Source: an uncultured Oscillospiraceae bacterium
GTDB lineage: Bacteria; Bacillota; Clostridia; Oscillospirales; Acutalibacteraceae
Reading direction: 5' to 3'
Assembly: GCA_902490735.1 (NCBI GenBank)
Contig: CABUFC010000009.1
Span: forward strand, 1 to 34,888
DNA length: 34,888 nucleotides
In this document: piece by piece, positions 15,581 to 23,331 of the stretch
How the letters are laid out: each line of letters opens with the position of its first letter
Numbering within the stretch: the first letter of the stretch is position 1
Translations under genes and position numbers: made by a program
The notes under the pieces: generated by a model
Told to the model about the DNA's origin: nothing
What the model saw: only the letters and a program-made list of their open reading frames with translations
The model's database searches: none

Positions 15581-16303
15581 CTATTTCGAATAATTTTCGG
15601 GGGTGTAAATTACAGTTATGTCTGAATGGAGCTGTAAAATGGATGCCGGAACTGCCGGGGTGATGGGGCCGGAAAACGCTTTATCTAAAATTTCGCGTTT
15701 TTCTTCGCCGCAAGCAATAAGCAAAATCTTTTTAGCCTGCATAATAGAAAGCATGCCCATTGTTATGGCCTGTTTTGGAACTTCGTCGGCACTTGCAAAA
15801 AATCTTGCGTTTGCTTTAATGGTAGGCTCTTGTAAATCAACTTTATGGGTTGGCTTTACAAAAGAGATGTCCGGCTCGTTAAAACCGATATGACCGTCAT
15901 GGCCGATACCTAAAAGCTGTAAATCAATGCCGCCGAGATCTTTAATTCTCTGGTCGTAGGTTTTGCATTCAAAATCGATATTTTCCGCCTTGCCATTAGG
16001 CACAAAAGTATTGTTTTTATCGATGTTTATGTGATCAAACAAATGGCTGTTCATAAAATAACGATAGCTTTGTTCATCTTCTGCTCCAAGACCAACATAT
16101 TCGTCAAGGTTAACCGTTTTTACAGAAGCAAAATCGAGATCGCCTTTTTTATTCCATTTAATAAGCTGGTCATAAGCGCCTATAGGCGTAGAACCTGTAG
16201 CAAGCCCGATAACACTTTCGGGATTGGAAATAATTTGCGCAGAAATAATATTTGCTGCAGCTCTGCTCATTTTTTCGTAAGACTCAACTTCTATGTATCT
16301 CAT
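15581..16303 (-). CDS. nagB: Glucosamine-6-phosphate deaminase
   Basis: 240 residues from ATG at 16303, chosen because AGGAGG is 7 bases upstream; an in-frame upstream start at 16327 would overlap nahK and lacks an RBS. It converts GlcN-6-P to fructose-6-P and ammonia in the cytoplasm. Family motifs: GLATGSTP (sugar-phosphate binding), VNLDEY, and GIGHDGHIGFNEP with the catalytic Asp/His. The length fits the short Gram-positive type, which lacks the extended C-terminal tail of the E. coli enzyme. Its RBS is built into the nahK stop codon (TAGGAGG), so translation of the two is likely coupled. Confidence 0.96.
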   Translation of the reverse strand: MRYIEVESYEKMSRAAANIISAQIISNPESVIGLATGSTPIGAYDQLIKWNKKGDLDFASVKTVNLDEYVGLGAEDEQSYRYFMNSHLFDHINIDKNNTFVPNGKAENIDFECKTYDQRIKDLGGIDLQLLGIGHDGHIGFNEPDISFVKPTHKVDLQEPTIKANARFFASADEVPKQAITMGMLSIMQAKKILLIACGEEKREILDKAFSGPITPAVPASILQLHSDITVIYTPENYSK

Positions 16304-16313
16304 TTTTATCCTC

Positions 16314-17378
16314 CTAATATTTTTCAATAATTTTTTTCATAGCTTCTAAATTTTCTTCCATTTCTTGTACAAGCTTAAACTGCGTTCTTGCTCTTACAAG
16401 GTTGTGCTCGGGGTATGCGGTTTTAAAATAAACGTCACCGTCGAGATAATCGGTTAAAAACCTCATGCCGCACTCGATTGTCATCATTTTTGCGGCGTAC
16501 GGAAGCATTTCTTTTTCAGTTTTATTAAGCGTTCCGCGAGTGCCTTCCATAAAGCCTTTTGTGTATAGCTCAAAAAGGTGAATATCAAAATGAACCTTGT
16601 TTAAATCCTTTTCGTCTTCTTTTGCAGTTGAAGCACCAAAACGAATTGAATCGCCAAAATCGTTTATTGAATAACCGGGCATTATTGTATCAAGATCAAT
16701 AACGCATAAAGGTTTACGTGTTTTAACATCCAAAAGACAGTTGTTTAATTTTGTATCGTTATGTGTAACCTTTAAAGGAAGATCGCCTTTTTTATGTAAA
16801 TCTTCAAATAAAGAATAATACTCTTTGCGGGCGTTTACAAAATCTATCTCTTCTTTGCAACCGGCCGCTCTGTGCATTTTATCCTCTTTAAGAGATTTTA
16901 AAAAGTTCGCATATCTTTTTTCCGTATTATGAAAATCCGGAATGGTTTCATATAAAGTGTCAGCCGGAAAATCCTGCAATAAATACTGGAATTCTCCAAA
17001 AGCTACCGCGCTGTTATAAAAATCTTCTTCGCTTTCGGGAAGATCAAGCGACAGTCCGCCTTCAACAAAGCGGTACATTCTAAAAAGACCGCCCGTTTCA
17101 TCAAAAATGTAATATTCTCCGTCTTTTGTTTTTACAAGCTCCATTAAAACAAGCTGTGTCGGTTTATTGCTTTTTTTTATAAACTCATTTACGGCAATAA
17201 TGTTATGCATAACCTGTTCGGGTTTATTAAAAACATTATTGTTCACGCGTTGCAAAATATACCTGTTGCCGTCTGCTTCAATAATATATGTATCGTTAAT
17301 GTGCCCATTGCCGTAAGGTTCAAGCTTTTCGATTTTTGCGTTTGGTAAAAAGAATTTTGCGATCTGTGAAATTTCCAT
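16314..17378 (-). CDS. nahK: N-acetylhexosamine 1-kinase, NahK-like
   Basis: 354 residues, aminoglycoside-phosphotransferase fold. It closely follows bifidobacterial NahK as I remember it, including GDSIRFGASTA, the stretch from ECGMRFL to GDVYF, and YPEHNLVRARTQ. Catalytic Asp in THNDTKLNN (about 206); metal-binding IDLDTIMPG (about 226). NahK phosphorylates GlcNAc or GalNAc at C1 using ATP. The product normally enters the UDP-HexNAc salvage route rather than NagA, so its presence beside nagAB gives the operon two entry points. ATG preceded by AAGGAGAT. It is second in the operon after the ROK kinase (34-base gap). Substrate preference cannot be read from sequence; a broader sugar 1-kinase role is possible. 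Confidence 0.88.
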   Translation of the reverse strand: MEISQIAKFFLPNAKIEKLEPYGNGHINDTYIIEADGNRYILQRVNNNVFNKPEQVMHNIIAVNEFIKKSNKPTQLVLMELVKTKDGEYYIFDETGGLFRMYRFVEGGLSLDLPESEEDFYNSAVAFGEFQYLLQDFPADTLYETIPDFHNTEKRYANFLKSLKEDKMHRAAGCKEEIDFVNARKEYYSLFEDLHKKGDLPLKVTHNDTKLNNCLLDVKTRKPLCVIDLDTIMPGYSINDFGDSIRFGASTAKEDEKDLNKVHFDIHLFELYTKGFMEGTRGTLNKTEKEMLPYAAKMMTIECGMRFLTDYLDGDVYFKTAYPEHNLVRARTQFKLVQEMEENLEAMKKIIEKY

Positions 17379-17412
17379 AAGTATCTCCTTCGTTCTACCT
17401 GAAGTCCGCCTT

Positions 17413-18348
17413 TTATACTCCTTTTGCAGAAAGAGCCGCGCCTATAATTCCGGCATCATTGCAAAGCATGGCCGTTTTTATTTGCGTTTTAGCTGTTTTA
17501 TAAAAGCCGAACGCTTCAAGTTTTTCGAGGATCGGATTAAGCAAACCGTCCCCCTCTTTTGAAAGTCCGCCACCTATTATTATAACATCAGGTTCCAAAA
17601 GTGCAATAATATTTAACAGCCCTCTTGCAAAATTTTTTACATATTCGTCAAAAATCGCCAAAATTTTCGGTTCTTTTTTTCTGACTAAGTCAAAAACGGT
17701 TTTGCCGTTTATATTATCAAGACTTCCGAATTTCGCTAAAAGCTCGGGATCGTTTACCGCTACGGATCTTGTTTCTTTAGAAAGTGCAGAAGCACTGCAG
17801 TAAGCCTCAAAACAGCCCTTGTTGCCGCAAGAACATTGTCTGCCGCCGGGCACCACTATCATATGGCCTATTTCGGCAGCTGCGCCGCTGGTACCTTCGA
17901 CCATTTTGCCGTCAATAACCATTCCTCCGCCGATACCGGTACCGATTGTTACAGCAACAACGCTTTTTGCGCCCCGTGCCGCGCCGACCTTAGCTTCGGC
18001 GTATGCGGCAGCGTTTGCGTCGTTAACAACGCTGGTTTTAATGCCAAATCTGGTTACAAATTCATTCTTTAAATCAAGATTATTAAAACCTAAATTTTGA
18101 GCATAATTAATCACCCCGTCCTTAACAAAACCCGGACAGGCAACACCTATTCCCTCGATGTTCGACCATTTTAATTCGGCCGAATCAAGCAAGCCCTGCA
18201 AGTTTTCTTCAATTTCATCCATAATTGAAGCAATCGGGCGAGGAGCAAGTGTTTTAAAACTGCTCTTTTTAATAATCTCGTTTTTGGCGTCAACTATACC
18301 AATTGCTACATTTGTGCCACCAATGTCAATACCGATATAATATTCCAT
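17413..18348 (-). CDS. ROK-family sugar kinase (GlcNAc, ManNAc or glucose kinase)
   Basis: 311 residues from ATG at 18348 (GGTGAT upstream); a longer frame back to 18393 would cross the intergenic promoter region and has no RBS. ROK signature: ATP phosphate loop GIDIGGTNVAIGIVD at the N-terminus, catalytic Asp in VNDANAAA, GTGIGGGMV, and the zinc motif CSCGNKGCFE (CxCGxxGCxE). There is no N-terminal HTH, so it is a kinase and not a ROK repressor. It is the first gene of the amino-sugar operon, where a 6-kinase for free GlcNAc or ManNAc is exactly what NagA needs. The zinc site fits glucokinase, NagK and NanK alike, so substrate assignment comes from context. Confidence 0.9.
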   Translation of the reverse strand: MEYYIGIDIGGTNVAIGIVDAKNEIIKKSSFKTLAPRPIASIMDEIEENLQGLLDSAELKWSNIEGIGVACPGFVKDGVINYAQNLGFNNLDLKNEFVTRFGIKTSVVNDANAAAYAEAKVGAARGAKSVVAVTIGTGIGGGMVIDGKMVEGTSGAAAEIGHMIVVPGGRQCSCGNKGCFEAYCSASALSKETRSVAVNDPELLAKFGSLDNINGKTVFDLVRKKEPKILAIFDEYVKNFARGLLNIIALLEPDVIIIGGGLSKEGDGLLNPILEKLEAFGFYKTAKTQIKTAMLCNDAGIIGAALSAKGV

Positions 18349-18381
18349 ACATATCACCAATATAAAGATACCAAATTCCGC

Positions 18382-18409
18382 TTGACAAATCAATGGAATT
18401 AAGTATAAT
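18382..18409 (+). promoter_or_regulatory. Sigma-A promoter of the AraC-DUF4434-epimerase operon
   Basis: TTGACA (18382-18387), 16-base spacer, TATAAT (18404-18409). It lies in the 97-base gap between divergent operons. On the other strand TATACT (18407-18402) overlaps the same -10, but no good minus-strand -35 is seen. An inverted repeat CATAC-N8-GTATG (18431-18448) covers the RBS and start codon of the regulator. Confidence 0.88.
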
Positions 18410-18445
18410 TATTAGTAGAATAGTATAAAACATACCGAGGTTAGT

Positions 18446-19276
18446 ATGGAAATTTCGGAAGTAACTAAATTACTTAAAGATTTCTACAATATCACCGGAG
18501 CAAGGGTGTCGCTTCATTCTGCTGATTTTAAAGAAATTGCTGCATACCCTAAAAATGCGCTAAGCTATTGCTTTGCAGTTCAACGTGACGAAAATGTTTA
18601 TAATCGTTGTTTGAAAGTTGACTGTGAGGCTTTTTTAATTGTAAAAAAAACAGGCAAAGCGTATAGATATAAATGCCATATGGGACTTGTAGAAATTATC
18701 GCGCCTATTTACCACTACGGCATTATTTCCGGGTATGTTATGATGGGGCAAATAACCGATGCAGACAGCCGCTCACTTAATACAATAAAAAAATGCGCAG
18801 AAAAGCTGACAATTAATCGTGACGCGTCTTTAACATCCATAAAAAGCATACCAAAAATAAGCGATGACAAAATTGAGAGCTATCTAAATATTTTAAAGGT
18901 CCTTGCAAACTATTTAACAGCCAGCAACGCAGTAAGACCAAGCAAGGACGATTTGGCTTCCTCGGTAAAACAATATCTTGAATTTAACTATAACAGCAAT
19001 ATTACCATTGACAAGCTTTGTCAGCATTTTAACTGCTCAAGGGCAACGCTTATGAACAATTTTAAGCTTAAATACGGCATCACAGTATTTAACTATATAA
19101 ACGATTACCGCCTTAGCATTGCCGCAAAGCAACTAATACGCACGCAAAGTGCCATAAAAGAAATAGCGATTAATGCGGGCTATTCCGATCAAAACTATTT
19201 TTCTAAAGTTTTTATAAAGCGGTACGGACTAACCCCGAGCGAATATCGTAAACAAGAGGTAAAAAACTATGAATAA
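18446..19276 (+). CDS. PocR-domain AraC-family transcriptional regulator
   Basis: 276 residues. Residues 1 to about 160 form a PocR-type sensory domain (FYNITGARVSLHSADFKEIAAYP, CLKVDCEAF, YKCHMGLVEIIAPI, GYVMMGQITD) with a set of Cys residues. Residues about 175-275 are an AraC double helix-turn-helix ending with AINAGYSDQNYFSKVFIKRY and GLTPSEYRK. It would bind DNA at the divergent promoter and control the two sugar operons; this role is inferred from position. PocR domains in other regulators sense small molecules such as diols or hydrocarbons; a sugar ligand here is a guess. GAGG lies 5 bases before the ATG. Its stop overlaps the next ORF by 8 bases, so they are co-translated. Confidence 0.93.
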   Translation: MEISEVTKLLKDFYNITGARVSLHSADFKEIAAYPKNALSYCFAVQRDENVYNRCLKVDCEAFLIVKKTGKAYRYKCHMGLVEIIAPIYHYGIISGYVMMGQITDADSRSLNTIKKCAEKLTINRDASLTSIKSIPKISDDKIESYLNILKVLANYLTASNAVRPSKDDLASSVKQYLEFNYNSNITIDKLCQHFNCSRATLMNNFKLKYGITVFNYINDYRLSIAAKQLIRTQSAIKEIAINAGYSDQNYFSKVFIKRYGLTPSEYRKQEVKNYE

Positions 19277-20177
19277 CAAAGCAATGATTACGGGAACATT
19301 TATTGACGAGATAACTTATGACATTCCTTCATCCAACTGGTCGGCGGATGAGTGGAAAAAAGATCTTGACAACATGAAGGTTTTTGGTATTGACACGCTT
19401 ATTTTTATACGCGGCGGCTTTTATGGCAAAACCATCTATCCTTCTAAGCACTTTGGTACCGAAAGCACCCCGGATTTTTTGGGATTTATTTTGGACGAAG
19501 CCGAAAAGAGAGAGATGAAGGTCTTTATCGGAATGTATATTACCGATATTGACTGGAACCACGGCGACTACAAAGGCGAGCTTATTAAAAACCGTTATTT
19601 TGTAAACGAGATCATGGAACTCTACGGCAATAAGAAAAGCTTTTACGGATGGTATCTGCCGCACGAAACCTGCGACAACAGGCTCCATATAGCAGATCTT
19701 ATGGCAGGGCTTGGAGCTATGTGCAAGGACGCCGCGCCCGACAAAAAAGTGCTTATAAGTCCCTTTTTTAGGTCAAGCATAATTCGTCCGAAATTATATT
19801 ATTCACCCAAAAAGCATTATAAAGTATGGGATAAAATTTTTGCAAAATGCGGGAAGTATGTAGATTTTTGCGCCAGACAGGACGGCACTGCACCGCTTGA
19901 GCTTATGGAAGAGTATTACGCGGCGGACAAAGCCCTATGCGATAAATACGGAATTGAAATGTGGGTAAACGCCGAAAGCTTTGAAAGAGATGTAAGGCAA
20001 ATGTTTTACCCGATCCCGTTTGAAACATTAAAAACAAGACTTGAAAAACATGCAAAATACGCTGAAAAAATAATAACTTTTGAGTTCTCGCACTTTTTAA
20101 GTCCGCAGTCGATTTACCCGTCGGCAAAGAACCTAAACGCAAGATATTTGGAATATTTTAAAAACGGAGAAGAATAA
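19269..20177 (+). CDS. DUF4434-type TIM-barrel protein of unknown function
   Basis: 302 residues, no signal peptide, so cytoplasmic. The sequence pattern (TGTFIDEITYDIPSSNW, EWKKDLDNMKVFGIDTLIFI, FYGWYLPHET, VLISPFF) fits a glycoside-hydrolase-like TIM barrel of the DUF4434 group. Conserved acidic residues at strand ends (YLPHETCDN, EMWVNAESF) could be catalytic, but no activity is established for the family to my knowledge. The ATG overlaps the regulator's stop by 8 bases, and its own TAA overlaps the epimerase ATG (TAATG). So it is an integral part of a regulator-DUF4434-epimerase operon and probably works on the same sugar. Family assignment is from memory of the motif pattern. Confidence 0.85.
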   Translation: MNNKAMITGTFIDEITYDIPSSNWSADEWKKDLDNMKVFGIDTLIFIRGGFYGKTIYPSKHFGTESTPDFLGFILDEAEKREMKVFIGMYITDIDWNHGDYKGELIKNRYFVNEIMELYGNKKSFYGWYLPHETCDNRLHIADLMAGLGAMCKDAAPDKKVLISPFFRSSIIRPKLYYSPKKHYKVWDKIFAKCGKYVDFCARQDGTAPLELMEEYYAADKALCDKYGIEMWVNAESFERDVRQMFYPIPFETLKTRLEKHAKYAEKIITFEFSHFLSPQSIYPSAKNLNARYLEYFKNGEE

Positions 20178-21394
20178 TGAATAAAGAAAGAATTACCGAG
20201 CTTAAAAACTTTTATCACGATCATCTTTTAAATAATGTAGTGCCGTTTTGGATGAAGTCAGACTTAATCGATAAGGAATACGGCGGATTTATAACAAGCG
20301 TCGACCGCGAAGGCAAACAATATAACACTGACAAATCGGTCTGGTTCCAGGGGCGCGCTCTTTGGTCTTTTTCAACCCTTTGCAATCTTTACGGCAAAAA
20401 AGAAGAATGGGTAGCCGCCGCAAAAAGCGGTGCGGACTTTATTAAAAACCACTGCATAGATACTGACGGCAGAATGTTTTTTACCGTTACAAGAGAAGGC
20501 CTTCCTTTAAGAAAACGCCGCTACTTTTTCTCGGAAAGTTTTCTAACGGTAGGCTTTGCCGAATACTACGGCGTAACGGGAGATCCCGAAGATTTAGCGC
20601 TCGCCGAAAAATACTTTGATTTAATGTACGAACTTTACCGTCATCCGGAAAGCGACCCGTTTAAAATAACGCCCAAGGAAAACGCGGCGGTAAGGAATTT
20701 ACATTCTAATGCAAATCCTATGGTGCTTGTATCCTCTGCGCAGACGGTGCAAAAATACAGCGCGAGAAAAGAATATTACGATAAAATAATCGACGGTATT
20801 GTAGACGATATGATAAATCTTCACTACAAACCGGAATATAAATGTGTGCTTGAAAACGTATTTTTAGACGGCGGCATTTTGGACAATCCCACAGGCCGCA
20901 CAATAAACCCGGGGCACTGCATTGAAAATTCCTGGTTTTTAATGAACCGCGCAATTTATAAAAACGACAAAGAGCTTTTAAAAAAGGCTTTAAATATTTT
21001 GGAGTGGTCGCTTGATAGAGGTTGGGACAAAGAGTACGGCGGTGTAATTTACTTTACCGATTTGTACGGCCGCCCGCCGGAACAGCTTGAGCACGATATG
21101 AAGCTTTGGTGGGTGCACAACGAATGCCTTATAGCCACCCTTATGGCATATAATATTACAGGCGAAGAAAAATACGCCGATTGGTACGAAAAAATCCACG
21201 AATACGTTTTTTCGCATTTTCCTGATAAAGAGTACGGCGAATGGTACGGGTATTTACACCGCGACGGAACGGTATCGCATACGCAAAAAGGATCTTTATG
21301 GAAAGGGCCGTATCACCTTATTCGCTGTTTAATGTTCTGTGAACAAATTCTCGCCGCCACCGAAAAAGGCGAACAGGTTAAACCGATACTATAA
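20177..21394 (+). CDS. N-acylglucosamine 2-epimerase (AGE/RnBP) family protein
   Basis: 405 residues, an (alpha/alpha)6 barrel of the standard length. Family motifs: VWFQGRALWSFSTLCN, RYFFSESFLTVGFAEYY, PGHCIENSWFLMNRA, LWWVHNECLIATLMAY, and the C-terminal GEWYGYLHRDG...KGSLWKGPYHLIRCL. It should interconvert GlcNAc and ManNAc (or a related acyl-hexosamine). The cellobiose 2-epimerase motif HLHVLEAYT is absent; the equivalent RNLHSNANPM is AGE-like. It sits next to the GlcNAc/NagAB operon, so ManNAc-to-GlcNAc conversion for catabolism is the simplest role. Translation is coupled to the DUF4434 gene (TAATG). The plus-strand operon ends here, at the split terminator palindrome. Confidence 0.92.
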   Translation: MNKERITELKNFYHDHLLNNVVPFWMKSDLIDKEYGGFITSVDREGKQYNTDKSVWFQGRALWSFSTLCNLYGKKEEWVAAAKSGADFIKNHCIDTDGRMFFTVTREGLPLRKRRYFFSESFLTVGFAEYYGVTGDPEDLALAEKYFDLMYELYRHPESDPFKITPKENAAVRNLHSNANPMVLVSSAQTVQKYSARKEYYDKIIDGIVDDMINLHYKPEYKCVLENVFLDGGILDNPTGRTINPGHCIENSWFLMNRAIYKNDKELLKKALNILEWSLDRGWDKEYGGVIYFTDLYGRPPEQLEHDMKLWWVHNECLIATLMAYNITGEEKYADWYEKIHEYVFSHFPDKEYGEWYGYLHRDGTVSHTQKGSLWKGPYHLIRCLMFCEQILAATEKGEQVKPIL

Positions 21395-21413
21395 ATAAAT
21401 ATCCACCTTTAAA

Positions 21414-21687
21414 GGGCGCATTCACATAAGGATGATTAGGTTTTGAGCGGTTGTTTTCCGCTTAAGCCACATAAAAACTGCAGGGAATCCGACAGGATGC
21501 CCTGCAGTTTTTAAATGCCCTAAACAAAAAACATCTCGCTCAAAACTGCGTGCACCGCAAAAGCAAAGATTTTTGTGCCAAAAAAGGCATAAGATAAGCG
21601 GGCATCCTGTCGGATTCCCGCTTATTTTAACAAAGTATGGTGCAAAAGACCCGCTTTGCGGCTTATTCTCCTTTTGTGAATGCGCCC
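21414..21687. mobile_element. 274-bp non-coding inverted-repeat element (MITE-like)
   Basis: Both ends begin GGGCGCATTCACA when read inward (first 13 bases identical, about 22 of 26 matching). The flanks show a 3-bp AAA direct repeat and a reconstructable target. A second copy of the end is found in inverted orientation at 34838-34888, 51 of 51 bases identical to 21637-21687. That copy has unrelated flanking DNA, which defines the boundary at GGGCGC. There is no ORF of meaning. Internally there are two long hairpins with complementary tips, a long-range pairing GTTTTGAGCG/CGCTCAAAAC, and CCGC-TTT-GCGG near the right end. Best read as a miniature transposable or dispersed structured repeat; the mobilising transposase is not in the window. 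Confidence 0.75.
21473..21625. other. Pair of hairpins with mutually complementary tips
   Basis: Hairpin 1 (21473-21512): arms AAAAACTGCAGGG/CCCTGCAGTTTTT around AATCCGACAGGATG. Hairpin 2 (21594-21625): arms ATAAGCGGG/CCCGCTTAT around CATCCTGTCGGATT. The two 14-base central segments are exact reverse complements, and each can itself fold as ATCC-NNNN-GGAT. The terminal GACA and TGTC loops could kiss in RNA, or the segments can pair at long range in DNA or RNA. Confidence 0.8.
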
Positions 21688-21701
21688 AAAGGTGGATTTT
21701 T

Positions 21702-23321
21702 TTATGTTATCATCCAATGTGACAGTTTGCAGGGAGAAGCGATTTTACCGTAGCGGTACTCAAACATATCGCCGCCGCTTGTTTCTTGAATATCTTCTTC
21801 GAGTTGTTCAATTTTTGAAAGTTTACCGGCAAGATAATCTTCGATAACATCGTGGCAGTATTTTAGTCTTTGGGTAAGACCGCCAAGGCGCAAATCCTGT
21901 ATTTCAAAACCGTGAGCTTTATTTTCGGTATGCCATAATATAAGTAATTTTTCGTAAAAATTATCAACAAGCTCTATAGCTTTAAGGTAATCGGGCAAAA
22001 GGTTTTTAAGCGCCGCTTTATCGCCGGCTTTATATGCCTTTCTGGTTTTATAGCCGAGCGCCACTTTTACGCTCATAAGCTCGCACAAAGCCGCCGCGGA
22101 TGAAAACAAATATCCGTACTCTGCATTATTTTCAAGCGCGTGCAGTTCTTTTGCGTGGTCGGCAAAGTTCTTCTCCCATTTAGGATATTCTTCTGTTACA
22201 AGATCGTCGTAAATGCCTACAAACGGGTCATTATACAAAAGGCAACGGTCGGGAGCTTCATAGTGATTATTAAGCTTTGCGTCTTTAGTTGAAGGATAAT
22301 CAAGCTTCATAAAATCGTCGAAAGCTATTCCGAAAAGCTTTTCGAATTTTGCCTTAATATCGTCCATATCGCGGTTGCCTCTGTGCCGTTCGGCGGCAAA
22401 GAACAAAGACGGAAGCACAGAAAAATATGATGTTTCGCCGCCTTCGTCACCCCATTCGGCGATAAAGATGTTTTCGATATTATACTTTGCGGCACTGTCA
22501 AGCGCAAATCCGAGGCAGAACTGCGACTGTACATTGTGGGGAGTAAATCCTGTCCAGGTAAGCGCCGCGGGCGTCATCCAAATTTTATTGTGAAAGTGTT
22601 TGTGGTTTTCAAACATAACGTCAGGGTCGTGCTGATTTTTGGTAAAGTAATCTGCGTAAATAAGCTCGGCACCTTTTGGCACACGCTGTGCCACCTCTTC
22701 GGTAACGGCGTTAGGATTGTCATAATTATAATACTTACCGGTGGCAAATGTTATAAACATATCGCTCCAAAGCGCCGGCGTAAAGCCATATTTTTGCACG
22801 ATTTCACAGCAACGGGTTACGTGGCGGCTGTAGATTTCATTAGGATCTGTAAACCCGTGGATATCCTTATATTTTCCAAGGCCCAAATCGAATGTTTCAT
22901 CACAACCAAGATGGATATGGTCGGATTTAAAGCATTCACGCACGTTTTTAATAAGCGTTTCAAAAAACTCGTAGGTTTTTTCTTCGTCTGCCAAAAGCAC
23001 CGGACCGCGGTCGTGAATATCTTCAAAATGGCTCCAACGGAACATTTTTGAAAGATGGCCGAGCGCCTGTATGCAAGGCACCAGTTCAATGCCTTTTTCT
23101 TCACCGTAGTTTACTATTTCTTTAAGCTCATCTTTTGTATATCTTCCGCGAAGGTATCCAAAAAGCGGTTCTTCGGTAACTTCATAGGTTTCTTCGGTAT
23201 AAAGCATTAGCATATTGTAACCCATTTTTGCAAGTGCATCAATATACCGTTTTAAACTTGGTACGGTCATTACCGCATTCCTTGATAAATCAAGCATTAC
23301 TCCAAAATATTTTTTATCCAT
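21702..23321 (-). CDS. GH20 beta-N-acetylhexosaminidase, intracellular type (paralogue 2)
   Basis: 539 residues, no signal peptide. It resembles the cytoplasmic streptococcal GH20C enzymes as I remember them: start MLDLSRNAV, EEPLFGYLRGRYTKDEL, VPCIQALGHL, GFTPHN, WGDEGGET, ENKAHGFEIQDLRLGGL. It begins directly at the barrel, lacking the roughly 90-residue N-terminal subdomain of those enzymes. The acid/base region HIHLGCDET holds the catalytic Asp-Glu pair. It should remove terminal GlcNAc or GalNAc from imported oligosaccharides. The YWDY aromatic stretch kept in the paralogue is IYADYF here, so substrate choice may differ. ATG with AGAGGTG; only 10 bases after the stop of the upstream paralogue, hence one transcript. 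The C-terminal half is nearly identical to the paralogue. Confidence 0.9.
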   Translation of the reverse strand: MDKKYFGVMLDLSRNAVMTVPSLKRYIDALAKMGYNMLMLYTEETYEVTEEPLFGYLRGRYTKDELKEIVNYGEEKGIELVPCIQALGHLSKMFRWSHFEDIHDRGPVLLADEEKTYEFFETLIKNVRECFKSDHIHLGCDETFDLGLGKYKDIHGFTDPNEIYSRHVTRCCEIVQKYGFTPALWSDMFITFATGKYYNYDNPNAVTEEVAQRVPKGAELIYADYFTKNQHDPDVMFENHKHFHNKIWMTPAALTWTGFTPHNVQSQFCLGFALDSAAKYNIENIFIAEWGDEGGETSYFSVLPSLFFAAERHRGNRDMDDIKAKFEKLFGIAFDDFMKLDYPSTKDAKLNNHYEAPDRCLLYNDPFVGIYDDLVTEEYPKWEKNFADHAKELHALENNAEYGYLFSSAAALCELMSVKVALGYKTRKAYKAGDKAALKNLLPDYLKAIELVDNFYEKLLILWHTENKAHGFEIQDLRLGGLTQRLKYCHDVIEDYLAGKLSKIEQLEEDIQETSGGDMFEYRYGKIASPCKLSHWMIT

Positions 23322-23331
23322 AAAGCACCTC

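Larger units (their letters stand above)
21401..21697. terminator. Palindromic terminator split by the inserted element
   Basis: ATCCACCTTT (21401-21410) plus AAA on the left and AAAGGTGGAT (21688-21697) on the right flank the element at 21414-21687. Removing the element and one AAA restores ATCCACCTTTAAAGGTGGAT, a perfect 20-bp palindrome, followed by a run of seven T on the plus strand and T-rich sequence on the minus strand. That is a classical bidirectional terminator between the convergent epimerase and GH20 genes. The arms can still pair around the insertion. Confidence 0.75.

Noticed and set aside
18359..18387. Minus-strand promoter TTGTCA-N18-TATATT for the ROK-nagA operon
   Set aside because: Its transcription start would fall inside the ribosome binding site of the ROK gene, so it cannot give a translatable message.
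21414..21687. Riboswitch or regulatory leader
   Set aside because: The element lies between convergent genes, downstream of both, and recurs after another gene's stop codon, so it is not a 5' leader.
22536..23051. Plus-strand open frame of 171 codons inside the GH20 gene
   Set aside because: Antisense shadow of a well-supported gene, with no RBS and no recognisable protein features.
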